A DNA stretch of 64,000 nt from a bacterium. GTDB taxonomy: Bacteria > Spirochaetota > Leptospiria > Leptospirales > Leptonemataceae. Below the pieces are notes generated by a model that was not told the origin of the DNA, ran no database searches, and saw nothing but the letters and a program-made list of their open reading frames with translations. Position 1 is the first letter of the stretch, and each line of letters begins with the position of its first letter. Shown here piece after piece: positions 51,246 to 60,010 of the stretch. The position numbers and the translations under genes are program-made. The stretch covers positions 682,001-746,000 of the forward strand of contig JANSYA010000002.1 of assembly GCA_024742665.1 (NCBI GenBank), given 5' to 3'.

Positions 51246-54200
51246 ATGCACGAGATGCAATCCTATCCGAGCCTATCCGCGAACCCCGGGGCGATCGAAT
51301 ATTTCTGGCATCAATTGCCGTACGGCGTACCGGGTCTGGCCTGTTTCGCGGTCGGCCTGATCCTGCTGATCTTCGCGGTGATCGGCGCGCTACGCGACCC
51401 CGACCGGCGGCCGATGCTCTTCGGTTTCGGACTGACCGTCCTGGGCTTCGCCGCCCTGGGACTCGTGCAGGCCTTTCGCGCGTTCGTACTGGACCGCGAG
51501 CTGTTGATCCTGCTGAGCACCATCTGCTATCCTGCGCTAATGTTGTTCGCGCCGGGCATGGCGCACGTTACCTATGAGCTGACCTTTCGACGCATTCGCT
51601 GGCTGCGCTTCGTAATCGCCGGCACCTGGCTCACCTTCGCGGTCGGCATGGCCGGAGTGCTGCAGAATTTCGCCTTTGTGGATCAGTGGCTGGTCTATCC
51701 TTTCGGGCAGACGCCGCGCGTTTCGCCTTATATCAAAGTCTGGGCCGTCTTTGGCGCACTCGTTGGTTTCGCCGGTTACGCCGCGTTCTGGCTTCATCGC
51801 CGACGTCACCCGGAAGAATATCGTAAGAACCGCATGATCATCGTCAACCTGGCGCTGTTGATCACTTCGATTCAGAGTAATTTGCCGGCGCTGTTAGGGA
51901 TCCCGCTCTATCCGCTGGGCAACTTCGGTTTCGTGCCGCTGGTCCTGATGGCGTACGCGGTGTTTCGCGACGATTTCTTAAATCTCAGCGATCTATTGTT
52001 TCAACGCAACGGTTTGTTCTACGCATTGAATTTGCTGTTGGGCATCACCTTCCTCACGCTGGCGGCTTCGGTCGAATTCTTTCTGTCGCCGGAGCATCTC
52101 GCCGGCATCGACTGGCAGCCGTATCTGTTGATTACCTTCGGTTCGCTGATCGCGGTTTTTACTCTGGGGATTCTGGTCGGCGGAGCGAATCCCGGCGCGC
52201 GCATCAATCAGATGGGATCGCTTTCGCTGTACCTGACTGGATTTCTGATGCTCGCGGTCGTCATTCGTTCCCTGGGACTGGATCCGCTCGTTTCGCATCG
52301 TCTGGAACAGCTGTGCTATATTTTCTTCGGCCTGGCGCCGGCCGTGCAGTTTCGTTTCGCCTTTCGCGCCATGAATCAGCCGCTGCCGCGCTACGCGATT
52401 TTAATCGACGCGATTTCTGTCGCCGTGAGCGCGTTTGCGCTTTCGCCCTTTTTGTTCGTCGGCTATTTTTCGTACGACTGGGGCAATATCGGAGCGGGCG
52501 GTCCGGTGATTCAGGTCTTCGGCGCGATGGGTTTCGTCGCCACGGCTGGAGTGACCGTGCGATGGCTGCAGGTCCGACGCGAAGCGGAAAGTCCGCTCGG
52601 CAGCTGGATCGCGCTTTCGGTGATCATCAACGCGATACTCATGCTCGGCAATCTGCCGGCCACCCAGGGCGTCGCCTTTTATCCGCTCGGTAATCTCGTA
52701 ATATTGCCCACCGCAATGTTAGCCTACGCCGTGCTCGCCCACGGCGGCGTGGTGCGCGAATCTCAGGCCGTGAAGATCGGCAATCGAATCTCGCTGATCG
52801 TGCTTTTGATTCTACCGGTGTTCCTGTACTTTTCGTTTCGATCCCTGCCGGCGACGGTCGCCCTGGCGGACCGGGTGATGTTCACGGCTCTGGCCGGCGC
52901 GCCGCTGATGTTGTTCGGCTATATGGTCACCTTTCTATTGACCCGCCCTCTGGCGGCCCAGCTCGATCGAAACTACAGCGAGCTCGAAGACGCGCGAGCC
53001 GCCGCCGAGGCTTCCCGGGATCTGCTGGCCTCGTCGGAAAAAGAAGTCCAGCGCCTCAACGAATTCAGCCGCCTGATCAACGAAACCGCCGATCTAAACG
53101 AGGTCCTGCAGCGCATTCATCGCGTTCTCGGTCGCGAGTACAACTTCGACGGCGTCTGGGTGCTGGCAGTGGATCAGAAAAACGAAGAGCTGGTAAGCGT
53201 GAGCACGTACGGCGCGACCGCCGAGGGCCGGGCGTTTACCGAAAACCTGCGCTTGCCCCTGAGGGAAGAGACGGGCAGCCTTGCGTCCACCGTCAAACGC
53301 AAGAAACCTCTTTATCTTGCGCGCATGCCAGTCGAGCTCGAACGGATGACTCCCTTTGACCGGAAAATCGTTCAGCATTTCAGTCTTAAGGCGCTCCTGC
53401 ACGTTCCGCTGATTATCAACCAGGCAGTGATCGGCATCGTGTGCATCGCTTCGTTCGAAGAACTGGCGCTGAAAAAAGCCGACATCGATCGCATCAATCG
53501 TTACTGCGAACAGATCGCCGGTGCCCTGCGGACTCTGTCGCTCTTAAAAGAAGTCGACAAGGAACGCGAAGAGTCGGATCGCCTGCTGCTGAATATTCTG
53601 CCGCAGCCTGTCGCCCAAGAACTCAAAGCGAACGGCCACGTAGAACCCGTATTGTATGAATCGGTCTCGGTAATGTTTACGGATATTCGCGGCTTTACCC
53701 GCTACGCTTCGGAAATGGCGCCGGAAGTTCTGGTGGGAGAACTGGACGCGGTCTTCGAACAATTCGACGAAATTTGCGAGCGCTTCGGACTCGAAAAGCT
53801 AAAGACCATCGGCGACGCCTATATGTGCGGCGGCGGACTGCCCCAGACGAACGCGACGCATCCCGTGGACGTTTGCCTGGCCGCTTTAGAATTTCAGGCC
53901 TTCATGGAGCAGGTTCGCGAGATTCGGCTCGCCGCCAACAACGGGGACTTCTGGCAGATTCGGGTGGGCATCCATACCGGACCGGTAATGGCGGGCGTCA
54001 TCGGCAAAAACAAATTCGCCTACGACATCTGGGGCGATGCGGTCAACGTCGCGTCGCGCATGGAATCCAACGGAGAAGGCGGACGCATCAACGTATCCGA
54101 AAATACGTACAAACTCGTGCGGCCCTTCTTCGAATGCACGAGCCGCGGCGAAATCGAAGTCAAGAATCGAGGCCGACTGCAAATGTACTTCGTCGATCGC

Positions 54201-54314
54201 ATTCGCCCGGAGCTTTCCGACGACGACGGACTCGTGCCCAATCAGAGATTTCAGGACCTATACGCTCAGAAGCGCGGCGATTTGCAGGTGCAGGATTCGC
54301 GGGCGGGCTGGTAG
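51246..54314 (+). CDS. Tandem-7TM, GAF and class III adenylate cyclase
   Basis: About 1022 residues. Two successive seven-helix membrane modules (residues 25-265 and about 270-510) end with similar blocks IPLYPLGNFGFVPLVLMAYAVFRDD and VAFYPLGNLVILPTAMLAYAVLAHG, suggesting internal duplication. A few more helices follow. A coiled segment (575-615) leads to a GAF domain (about 620-770) and the cyclase domain (about 795-965). Catalytic signatures are SVMFTDIRGFTRY (metal Asp), LEKLKTIGDAYMCG and YDIWGDAVNVASRMES. The Lys and Asp that select ATP indicate cAMP synthesis. Such membrane cyclases are numerous in Leptospira. The start is uncertain between GTG 51201 and ATG 51246. Confidence 0.9.
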   Translation: MHEMQSYPSLSANPGAIEYFWHQLPYGVPGLACFAVGLILLIFAVIGALRDPDRRPMLFGFGLTVLGFAALGLVQAFRAFVLDRELLILLSTICYPALMLFAPGMAHVTYELTFRRIRWLRFVIAGTWLTFAVGMAGVLQNFAFVDQWLVYPFGQTPRVSPYIKVWAVFGALVGFAGYAAFWLHRRRHPEEYRKNRMIIVNLALLITSIQSNLPALLGIPLYPLGNFGFVPLVLMAYAVFRDDFLNLSDLLFQRNGLFYALNLLLGITFLTLAASVEFFLSPEHLAGIDWQPYLLITFGSLIAVFTLGILVGGANPGARINQMGSLSLYLTGFLMLAVVIRSLGLDPLVSHRLEQLCYIFFGLAPAVQFRFAFRAMNQPLPRYAILIDAISVAVSAFALSPFLFVGYFSYDWGNIGAGGPVIQVFGAMGFVATAGVTVRWLQVRREAESPLGSWIALSVIINAILMLGNLPATQGVAFYPLGNLVILPTAMLAYAVLAHGGVVRESQAVKIGNRISLIVLLILPVFLYFSFRSLPATVALADRVMFTALAGAPLMLFGYMVTFLLTRPLAAQLDRNYSELEDARAAAEASRDLLASSEKEVQRLNEFSRLINETADLNEVLQRIHRVLGREYNFDGVWVLAVDQKNEELVSVSTYGATAEGRAFTENLRLPLREETGSLASTVKRKKPLYLARMPVELERMTPFDRKIVQHFSLKALLHVPLIINQAVIGIVCIASFEELALKKADIDRINRYCEQIAGALRTLSLLKEVDKEREESDRLLLNILPQPVAQELKANGHVEPVLYESVSVMFTDIRGFTRYASEMAPEVLVGELDAVFEQFDEICERFGLEKLKTIGDAYMCGGGLPQTNATHPVDVCLAALEFQAFMEQVREIRLAANNGDFWQIRVGIHTGPVMAGVIGKNKFAYDIWGDAVNVASRMESNGEGGRINVSENTYKLVRPFFECTSRGEIEVKNRGRLQMYFVDRIRPELSDDDGLVPNQRFQDLYAQKRGDLQVQDSRAGW

Positions 54315-54326
54315 CAGAGTCGCGAC

Positions 54327-54935
54327 TCAGTCTGCCTGCGTCTGCGCCACGCTCAAGAGATGCCGCGCCAGTTTTTTGCGCGCGTCGTTAGCGATGGTCG
54401 TAAAATGAACGGCGGCCTGTATCTCGCCGGTGCGCTCTTCGTCATCCCGGACCCAGACGACCAGCGCCTGCGTGATGACGCGACACTGGGCCGCTTTGAT
54501 ATAAAAATCGAGGCTCAGCAGCTGTCCTTTGCTGAGGCGATGCGGCGTATGCATGCGCAAACCGGACTCACTGATGTCCAATACTCCGCCCGAAAAGCGA
54601 CCGCTTTCAGTCCAGAGCGTGTATTGCACCTCAAGCGGTAAGGCAACGCGGGGTCCTTCGCGGACTTTCGAGCGATGAATGATTTTGGGTTTTAATAAAA
54701 GCAGGCCCCGGGGCCCGGCGAGATTCGCGACGGAAGTTTCGAAACGGAAATTACTGTCCTGCAAACGAAATTCGACGGCCAGATGTTCGTTGACGGCCAG
54801 TTTCAGGCTGTCGCCCGTCTCGACCAGGATATGCTCGCCATCGACTTTTTTGAGCAGCCCCTGGTGCTTCTGGCCCTCCGCGTTGTCGGCGATCGGACAG
54901 AGCGAAAGCGGCAGATCTGTTTGAAAGATACCCAT
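54327..54935 (-). CDS. PilZ-domain protein
   Basis: A 202-residue c-di-GMP-receptor-like protein. The N-terminal half is a YcgR-like beta domain (LVETGDSLKLAVNEHLAVEF). The C-terminal PilZ half has REGPR, the short form of the RxxxR motif, and DISESGLRM, the D/NxSxxG motif. It can therefore bind c-di-GMP and change conformation. It lies immediately after the cyclase gene in the opposite direction, so second-messenger systems are grouped here although the partners use different nucleotides. ATG at 54935. Confidence 0.85.
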   Translation of the reverse strand: MGIFQTDLPLSLCPIADNAEGQKHQGLLKKVDGEHILVETGDSLKLAVNEHLAVEFRLQDSNFRFETSVANLAGPRGLLLLKPKIIHRSKVREGPRVALPLEVQYTLWTESGRFSGGVLDISESGLRMHTPHRLSKGQLLSLDFYIKAAQCRVITQALVVWVRDDEERTGEIQAAVHFTTIANDARKKLARHLLSVAQTQAD

Positions 54936-55053
54936 GATTGTGTGCTCGCGCGGTGTACTGCCGGATTCTCACACATTCTCCTCCCGGTATCAAGCGCTTT
55001 TGTATTCCAATTGCTCTGTGGATTCAGGATTGCCGGCACGCGGGTGGATTGTA

Positions 55054-56283
55054 TCAGAATTGATTCCAGTAACCGCTGGTGGTCAGCGGATTGCACCATG
55101 CGCCGTTGCTTTTTGGATCAATCACCAGCACGTTGTCCTGGTCTTCCGGAAGTCCGTAAATCAGTCCGTTCAGAGCGAATACGCCGCCGCGCCACTTACT
55201 GACCGCGCCCGTTCGGCCGGAGGCGAAAGTAGTCGCGCTGTTTGCATTGGGATCGATCACCAGCACGTTATCGTTAAAGCCAGGCATCCCATAAATCAAG
55301 CCATTGGGCGCAAGCGCGCCGCCGCGCCACTTGGCCGCGCCCGTTGCGCCGGACGCGAAGAGCGACGCGGTGTTTGTGTTCGGGTCGATCACCAGCACCT
55401 TATCATTCGTAGCCGGTATGCCGTAGATCAAACCATTCGGAGCAAGCACGCCGCCGTACCACTTACCGCCGACACCGCCGATCTGCCCGGACGCGAAGGT
55501 CGTGGCAGTGTTCGTATTCGGATCGATCACCAGCACATTGTCGCCGGCGCTGGGGATCCCATAGATCAAACCGTTCGGCGCGAGAATACCGCCGCGCCAT
55601 TTCGCCGCGCCCGCTTCGGGGGACGCGAAGGTCGTTGTTGTGTTGGTACCCGGATCGATCACCAGTACCTGGTTGTTGTCTTCGGGTATCGCATAGATCA
55701 GACCGTTCGGAGCAAGCACGCCGCCGAACCACTTTTTAGCGCCCGTTTCGCCGGACGCGAATGTGGTCGCGGTGTTGGTATTCGGATCGATCACCAGCAC
55801 GTTATCATTTGTATTCGGGAATCCGTAAATCAGACCGTTGGGGGCCAGCACACCGCCGGCCCACTTGTCCGCTCCGGTATGACCGGAGGCGAAAGTCGTT
55901 ACGGTGTTTGTAGCTGGATCGATCGCGAGGACCAGGTCGCTGCCGGCCGGTATCGCATAGATCAGACCGTTCGGAGCCAGCACGCCGCCGGCCCATTTTG
56001 TCACGCCGGCCTGGCCGGAGTCGAAATCCGTCGCGCCCGGGTCGCCGCTGACACCTGCTGCCGCCTGGAGCTGGAGCTCCGATAGTACCGCTGTCGCGTT
56101 GGCGGGCTGGATGATCTGATCGCGACTGAGGCCGCAGGCGCCGGCCGAATACAATAAAAACGCGGCCGGGTTACAGGATATGTCAGTGCCGTGGCAGTCA
56201 ACGCGCAGGCAGGCCGGTGCTACACTTGCAAAGGTCAGCGCAAATAACAGCAGCAGGCCGTTCGTATGAGGAGTCGCGCGCAT
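55054..56283 (-). CDS. Seven-repeat beta-propeller lipoprotein
   Basis: A 409-residue lipoprotein with signal ending FASVAPACLRVD (Cys about 25). Seven near-identical repeats of about 44 residues follow, each KW-x-GGVLAPNGLIYGIP...NVLVIDPNTNTATTFASG. This is the design of a seven-bladed beta-propeller, likely displayed on the cell surface and binding a ligand. The repetitiveness at DNA level allows slippage and recombination. The last blade has an altered end (GAWCNPLTTSGYWNQF). CTTGCAAG lies 32 bp upstream of the ATG at 56283. Confidence 0.82.
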   Translation of the reverse strand: MRATPHTNGLLLLFALTFASVAPACLRVDCHGTDISCNPAAFLLYSAGACGLSRDQIIQPANATAVLSELQLQAAAGVSGDPGATDFDSGQAGVTKWAGGVLAPNGLIYAIPAGSDLVLAIDPATNTVTTFASGHTGADKWAGGVLAPNGLIYGFPNTNDNVLVIDPNTNTATTFASGETGAKKWFGGVLAPNGLIYAIPEDNNQVLVIDPGTNTTTTFASPEAGAAKWRGGILAPNGLIYGIPSAGDNVLVIDPNTNTATTFASGQIGGVGGKWYGGVLAPNGLIYGIPATNDKVLVIDPNTNTASLFASGATGAAKWRGGALAPNGLIYGMPGFNDNVLVIDPNANSATTFASGRTGAVSKWRGGVFALNGLIYGLPEDQDNVLVIDPKSNGAWCNPLTTSGYWNQF

Positions 56284-56314
56284 CGTAACATTCGACTGCA
56301 TCGAATGTCAGGCG

Positions 56315-56322
56315 CTTGCAAG
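56315..56322. promoter_or_regulatory. CTTGCAAG palindrome
   Basis: A perfect 8-bp palindrome 32 bp upstream of the propeller lipoprotein gene (minus strand). The same 10-mer CTTGCAAGAT occurs in front of the NHL gene and the second tail-collar array, which suggests a common regulator. Confidence 0.45.
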
Positions 56323-56342
56323 ATGTTATCTGAGCAATTACC

Positions 56343-56357
56343 CCCCTGAACCAGGGG
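56343..56357. terminator. Short GC-rich hairpin
   Basis: CCCCTG (56343-56348), loop AAC and CAGGGG (56352-56357), followed by TTT on the plus strand. It separates the shortened lipoprotein gene from the propeller gene and may be a weak terminator, though the T run is short. Confidence 0.3.
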
Positions 56358-56403
56358 TTTGTGTCAGGCTATCGATTTCAGGATCAACCGGCAGCGATTC
56401 CAG

Positions 56404-56778
56404 CTAATCATTCCATCCATCTGGCAAATCGTCGTAATGAGCTTCTGGCTCGCCTGTATCGTAGTGCGTGGAATAGCTAACCCGGGTCGCAGCGGTGATT
56501 TGCGACAGCCCATCGCAACTATCTTTGAGTGCGATGATCCGTATTTGATTTCCCTGAAAGGTCGCCCTGGCGTCACAAACCGCCGTGCTGTCGTCGATCC
56601 CAATCTCCCACGCGTTCACCTGAACGAAATCGGCGATCGGCCTTCTGATCGGGCTATCGCCGGGAATTTTATACCTGGCCACAGGCTGCGCACCGCTGGA
56701 TGAGCAGAGTGCGGGAGTCAATTTGCCAGCCGCCAGACATCCGGCGAACTGCAGACTGTCTGGTGCATGGGGGCTCAC
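56404..56778 (-). pseudogene. Shortened paralogue of the lipoprotein at 50445
   Basis: A 124-residue frame closely related to the lipoprotein at 50445. ALCSSSGAQPVA matches GLCSSSDTQPVA. ADFVQV matches LDFVQV, CDARATFQGNQIRI matches CDARLAVHGNQLRI, and RVSYSTHYDTGEP matches RVSYFTDYNNGEP. About 90 residues of the middle are missing and the signal peptide is cut to a few residues before FAGC. The only start is a GTG at 56778 with a distant GGAGG. A degenerate or recently trimmed gene, though a short functional product cannot be ruled out. Confidence 0.65.
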
Positions 56779-56809
56779 TTTCGATGGCGTAAAATCCTCC
56801 GAACGGATT

Positions 56810-58138
56810 CTAATCCGGTGCCGGCATGGCCTGCGCCATATTTCGCGCGGCGGGCAAGCGCAGTCGCGCGTGGACGGCGGCCTTCAAATAACGCGGGATC
56901 GATTCATGCGCGAGAAAATTCAGCCGCGTGCGACGCAGCCAGACCGGCATGTGCATATTTAGATTCAACAGATTCTCAACCGTATGCGCGAGAGTTTCGG
57001 GCCACTGGAGCTTGTGCTCGGGATGGGGAATAATATCGCAGATCGCGTTTCGTTTTTCGTCGCTCATCTTCAGCATTTCCATTTGGGCGATGATCGCGGC
57101 GCTGAAAACCTGCTGACAGAAAAAGACCGACTGCAGCGTAATCCGACCCGGCTCAAAGAGCGGCGCGATTGCCCGACGCGAGAGGCCGTTCGCCGAACAG
57201 TTCACGTGCAAAGTCTTCGCATTGGTTTTGACCGATCCTTTTTCGAGCGTAATGCGCGTCTTCGAAATGCTTTTCACGCGACCTTTGCGAATCACGTCTT
57301 TCACGCTTCTCAAAAGCGGCATTTCGCGCGATGCGACCGTCGCACAGCGCCACTTATCCGGCAGAACGTTTTCATCCAGACGAAAGAGGCTGCCGTTGCG
57401 TTCCATATTCAGAAAGATTTGATCGACATCGCTTGCGCTCACGGCCGAATCGATCAACTCCATGACCGCCTTCGAAACGATTCCCGGAATAATCATGTCG
57501 CGATTCCAGAGCCAGCTGTCGCTCGGGATAATCCAGGAGATGCGATCCGGATCGACGCCGGTATCGAGCAGAAACAGTACCGCATCGATGGCGGTCTTGC
57601 CGCCGCCTATAATACAATAGCGTTCGAATGGTTTTTTTAGATCCGCCAGCGCGTTCAGCGGCGCCAGGTTCACGCCCGCATTCACCTTAAACTGCGGCGG
57701 ATGCGTCGCCGGCACTTCCACGTTCATATAGGTGGCGTCGACGACGCGCTCGCGAACCGTGACCGCCCACTCACGACCGGGCTCGACTAACGAAACGACC
57801 TTTCCATCGCCGCGATATTCGCACTTCGACAGAAATATAACCCGGCCGCTCTTTTCCCAGCGACGCATGATATTCTCATAGTACGAAACGATTTCGGCGC
57901 GCGAAGACAGGGCCCCGCCGCCCTCGCCCAGTTTCGTGGAACTGACGCCGTAAAAGGCCGACGGCTGGTGTAGCGTCACAAAAGGATAGGCGTCGTTCCA
58001 GTGCCCACCCGGCTTCGCACGCCGGTCGACAAAGACGAAGCGAGCGTTTTTGCGCCGGCTGAAGATCTCATCGGCGAAGGCCATCGCCATAGCGCCAGCT
58101 CCGATGATCAGATAATCTGCTTCTAGATTTGTATGCAT
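56810..58138 (-). CDS. FAD/NAD(P)-dependent oxidoreductase (FMO-like)
   Basis: A 442-residue flavin oxidoreductase. ADYLIIGAGAMAMAF is the FAD-binding Rossmann motif, followed by FVDRRAKPGGHWNDAYPF. IIGGGKTAIDAVLFLLD is the NAD(P)-binding motif. The layout resembles flavin monooxygenases and pyridine nucleotide-disulfide reductase-like proteins; the substrate is unknown. The ATG at 58138 is preceded by GGAG at 6-nt spacing, so the earlier in-frame ATG at 58258 is rejected. The following 482 bp, to the NHL gene, carry no gene. Confidence 0.82.
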   Translation of the reverse strand: MHTNLEADYLIIGAGAMAMAFADEIFSRRKNARFVFVDRRAKPGGHWNDAYPFVTLHQPSAFYGVSSTKLGEGGGALSSRAEIVSYYENIMRRWEKSGRVIFLSKCEYRGDGKVVSLVEPGREWAVTVRERVVDATYMNVEVPATHPPQFKVNAGVNLAPLNALADLKKPFERYCIIGGGKTAIDAVLFLLDTGVDPDRISWIIPSDSWLWNRDMIIPGIVSKAVMELIDSAVSASDVDQIFLNMERNGSLFRLDENVLPDKWRCATVASREMPLLRSVKDVIRKGRVKSISKTRITLEKGSVKTNAKTLHVNCSANGLSRRAIAPLFEPGRITLQSVFFCQQVFSAAIIAQMEMLKMSDEKRNAICDIIPHPEHKLQWPETLAHTVENLLNLNMHMPVWLRRTRLNFLAHESIPRYLKAAVHARLRLPAARNMAQAMPAPD

Positions 58139-58620
58139 TGAGACTCCAATCAGGACGCGGACTTTACGCTCCAGGCCGCGGAAACGCTTCGCGCGCGACC
58201 GTGAACACGACTCACAATCCATAACTTCCGGCAAAAGACAGTCTGTCGATGAATTCAACGAAGGCGCGCGGAAAAATCGACGACTTTATCGGAATTAGTA
58301 TTCTCCGCGAGCCGCGATTCGATCGGAATCGCATCCGATCTCCTGCCTGAATCATTCAAATAAACCGCGAGACGCCGCAAGGATGTTTGCAATAGACATT
58401 AGTGAGCCTTGCAATTATGACCCGATCTGAGTTTGCAATGACGCTTATTAGTAACTGTCGACTCCTTCCCGGGTCGTCGACCGAGCTTAAAATCTAAACG
58501 GAGTACAGGCACGACGGCAGGGGCGTTTTCGCAACGGCCGCGCCGATTCGACCGTCGTCGGCCGACCGGTCTATTCTAAACTTGCTTGCAAGATAACTGG
58601 CGCCCTCGAATACTACGCGA
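58139..58620. other. 482-bp non-coding region
   Basis: No protein gene is visible here. The region is richer in A/T than its flanks and contains three TTGCAAT sites (near 58388, 58413 and 58433) and the palindrome CTTGCAAG (58585-58592). It must hold the divergent promoters of the oxidoreductase and the NHL lipoprotein genes. I found no RNA gene in it. Confidence 0.6.
58585..58592. promoter_or_regulatory. CTTGCAAG palindrome
   Basis: Perfect palindrome 28 bp before the GTG start of the NHL lipoprotein gene, in the context CTTGCAAGAT shared with sites at 56315 and 62631. Confidence 0.45.
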
Positions 58621-59892
58621 GTGAGTTCTGTAAGCAGACGCACTCTCTCCGTCCTCGCCATACTGTCGTGCGTGTCCTGTATGTACGGCCATCCATTCGT
58701 CGGCATATTCCCGGAAGACGATTCCGATGCCGATTCCGACCTGACGACTCTGTCTCTGCTGGGACTGGCCGGCTTCGCCGCGGCGGGGGGTGCCTGCGTT
58801 CCGACGCTCTTCAACGGATCCTTTACAGGCTGTCCTCTGAGCCTGGGTGGAATCGTAACGACTCCCTACGGTCCGGCGGCGGGCTCGAACGTGAACGGCG
58901 ACGCCGACGGCGTTGGCAACGCCGCCCGATTCAGTCAGCCTGCGGACATTACGACCGACGGCACGTTTTTCTACGTAGCGGATCTGGGAAACAATAAGAT
59001 TCGCCGCATCGATCCGGCAACGGGGGCGGTAACGACGCCCTACGGTCCCGCTGCAGGCTCGACCGCCTCCGGCGATACGGACGGCACAGGCAACGCCGCA
59101 CGATTCACGCAGCCTTCCGCAATCACCACGGACGGAACGCACCTTTATGTAACGGATTTCGGGAACAACAAAATCCGCCGCATCGTCATCGCCACCGGCG
59201 TCGTCACGACCCTGGCGGGACCCGCACCGGGATCGACGGCGGGCGGCGATACGGACGGCACCGGCAACGCAGCCCGATTCACACAGCCCTTTGGAATCGC
59301 CTACGACGGGGCGCATCTCTACGTCGCCGACTTCGGCAACAACAAGATCCGCCGCATCGATCCGACGACCGGAGTCGTCACGACGCCCTACGGACCCTCC
59401 CAGGGCAATACCGCTGGAGGCGACGCGGACGGCTTCGGCAATGCCGCGCGCTTTCAGAACCCTCAGGGCATCGCGATATCGCTCGACGGCGCGAACCTGT
59501 ATATCAGCGACGCGACCAACAACAAGATCCGGCAGATCGCAATCGCCACCGGCGCGGTGACAACCCTCGCAGGACCCGCTCCGGGATCGACGGCGAACGG
59601 CGATGCGGACGGCGTCGGCAACGCCGCGCGATTCAGGTCGCCGCTTGGAATCTTCACCGACGGGACCAGCCTCTATGTTCCGGAGTTTACAAACCACAAG
59701 GTCCGGCAAATCGACCTCGCCTCCCGCTCCGTCTCGACTCTTGCGGGTCCGGCGCCGGGATCCAACGCCAGCGGCGATCTGGACGGCACCGGGAACGCCG
59801 CGTTTTTTAACCAGCCGGGCGGACTCCTCAGCGACGGAACGCAGCTGTACATCGCCGACATCTTCAACAACAAGATCCGTCTGATTCGATAG
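58621..59892 (+). CDS. NHL-repeat lipoprotein
   Basis: A 423-residue lipoprotein with signal LSVLAILSCVSC (lipidated Cys 17 or 20). Six repeats of about 58 residues follow, each built as GDADGVGNAARF...P...I..DG..LYVAD..NNKIR.I..ATG.VTT..GPAPGS, the pattern of NHL beta-propellers. Likely a surface-exposed binding protein. An Asp/Ser-rich stretch (residues 31-40) links signal and domain. The start is the GTG at 58621. The gene is preceded by the CTTGCAAG site. Confidence 0.82.
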   Translation: MSSVSRRTLSVLAILSCVSCMYGHPFVGIFPEDDSDADSDLTTLSLLGLAGFAAAGGACVPTLFNGSFTGCPLSLGGIVTTPYGPAAGSNVNGDADGVGNAARFSQPADITTDGTFFYVADLGNNKIRRIDPATGAVTTPYGPAAGSTASGDTDGTGNAARFTQPSAITTDGTHLYVTDFGNNKIRRIVIATGVVTTLAGPAPGSTAGGDTDGTGNAARFTQPFGIAYDGAHLYVADFGNNKIRRIDPTTGVVTTPYGPSQGNTAGGDADGFGNAARFQNPQGIAISLDGANLYISDATNNKIRQIAIATGAVTTLAGPAPGSTANGDADGVGNAARFRSPLGIFTDGTSLYVPEFTNHKVRQIDLASRSVSTLAGPAPGSNASGDLDGTGNAAFFNQPGGLLSDGTQLYIADIFNNKIRLIR

Positions 59893-60010
59893 CCCTCTGG
59901 CATCTACAGGGCACTGCGAGTTAGCGGCGGACAATCCAATGGACGGCGATAGAATTCTGATTGCCCTGAACGGCGCTCGCGGCGGAGCGTAAGTCGGAGC
60001 CTGTCACGCC

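Noticed and set aside
58576..59934. A 452-codon minus-strand frame across the NHL gene
   Set aside because: It is the antisense of six NHL repeats, so its repeated pattern reflects the other strand. It has no signal peptide or domain.
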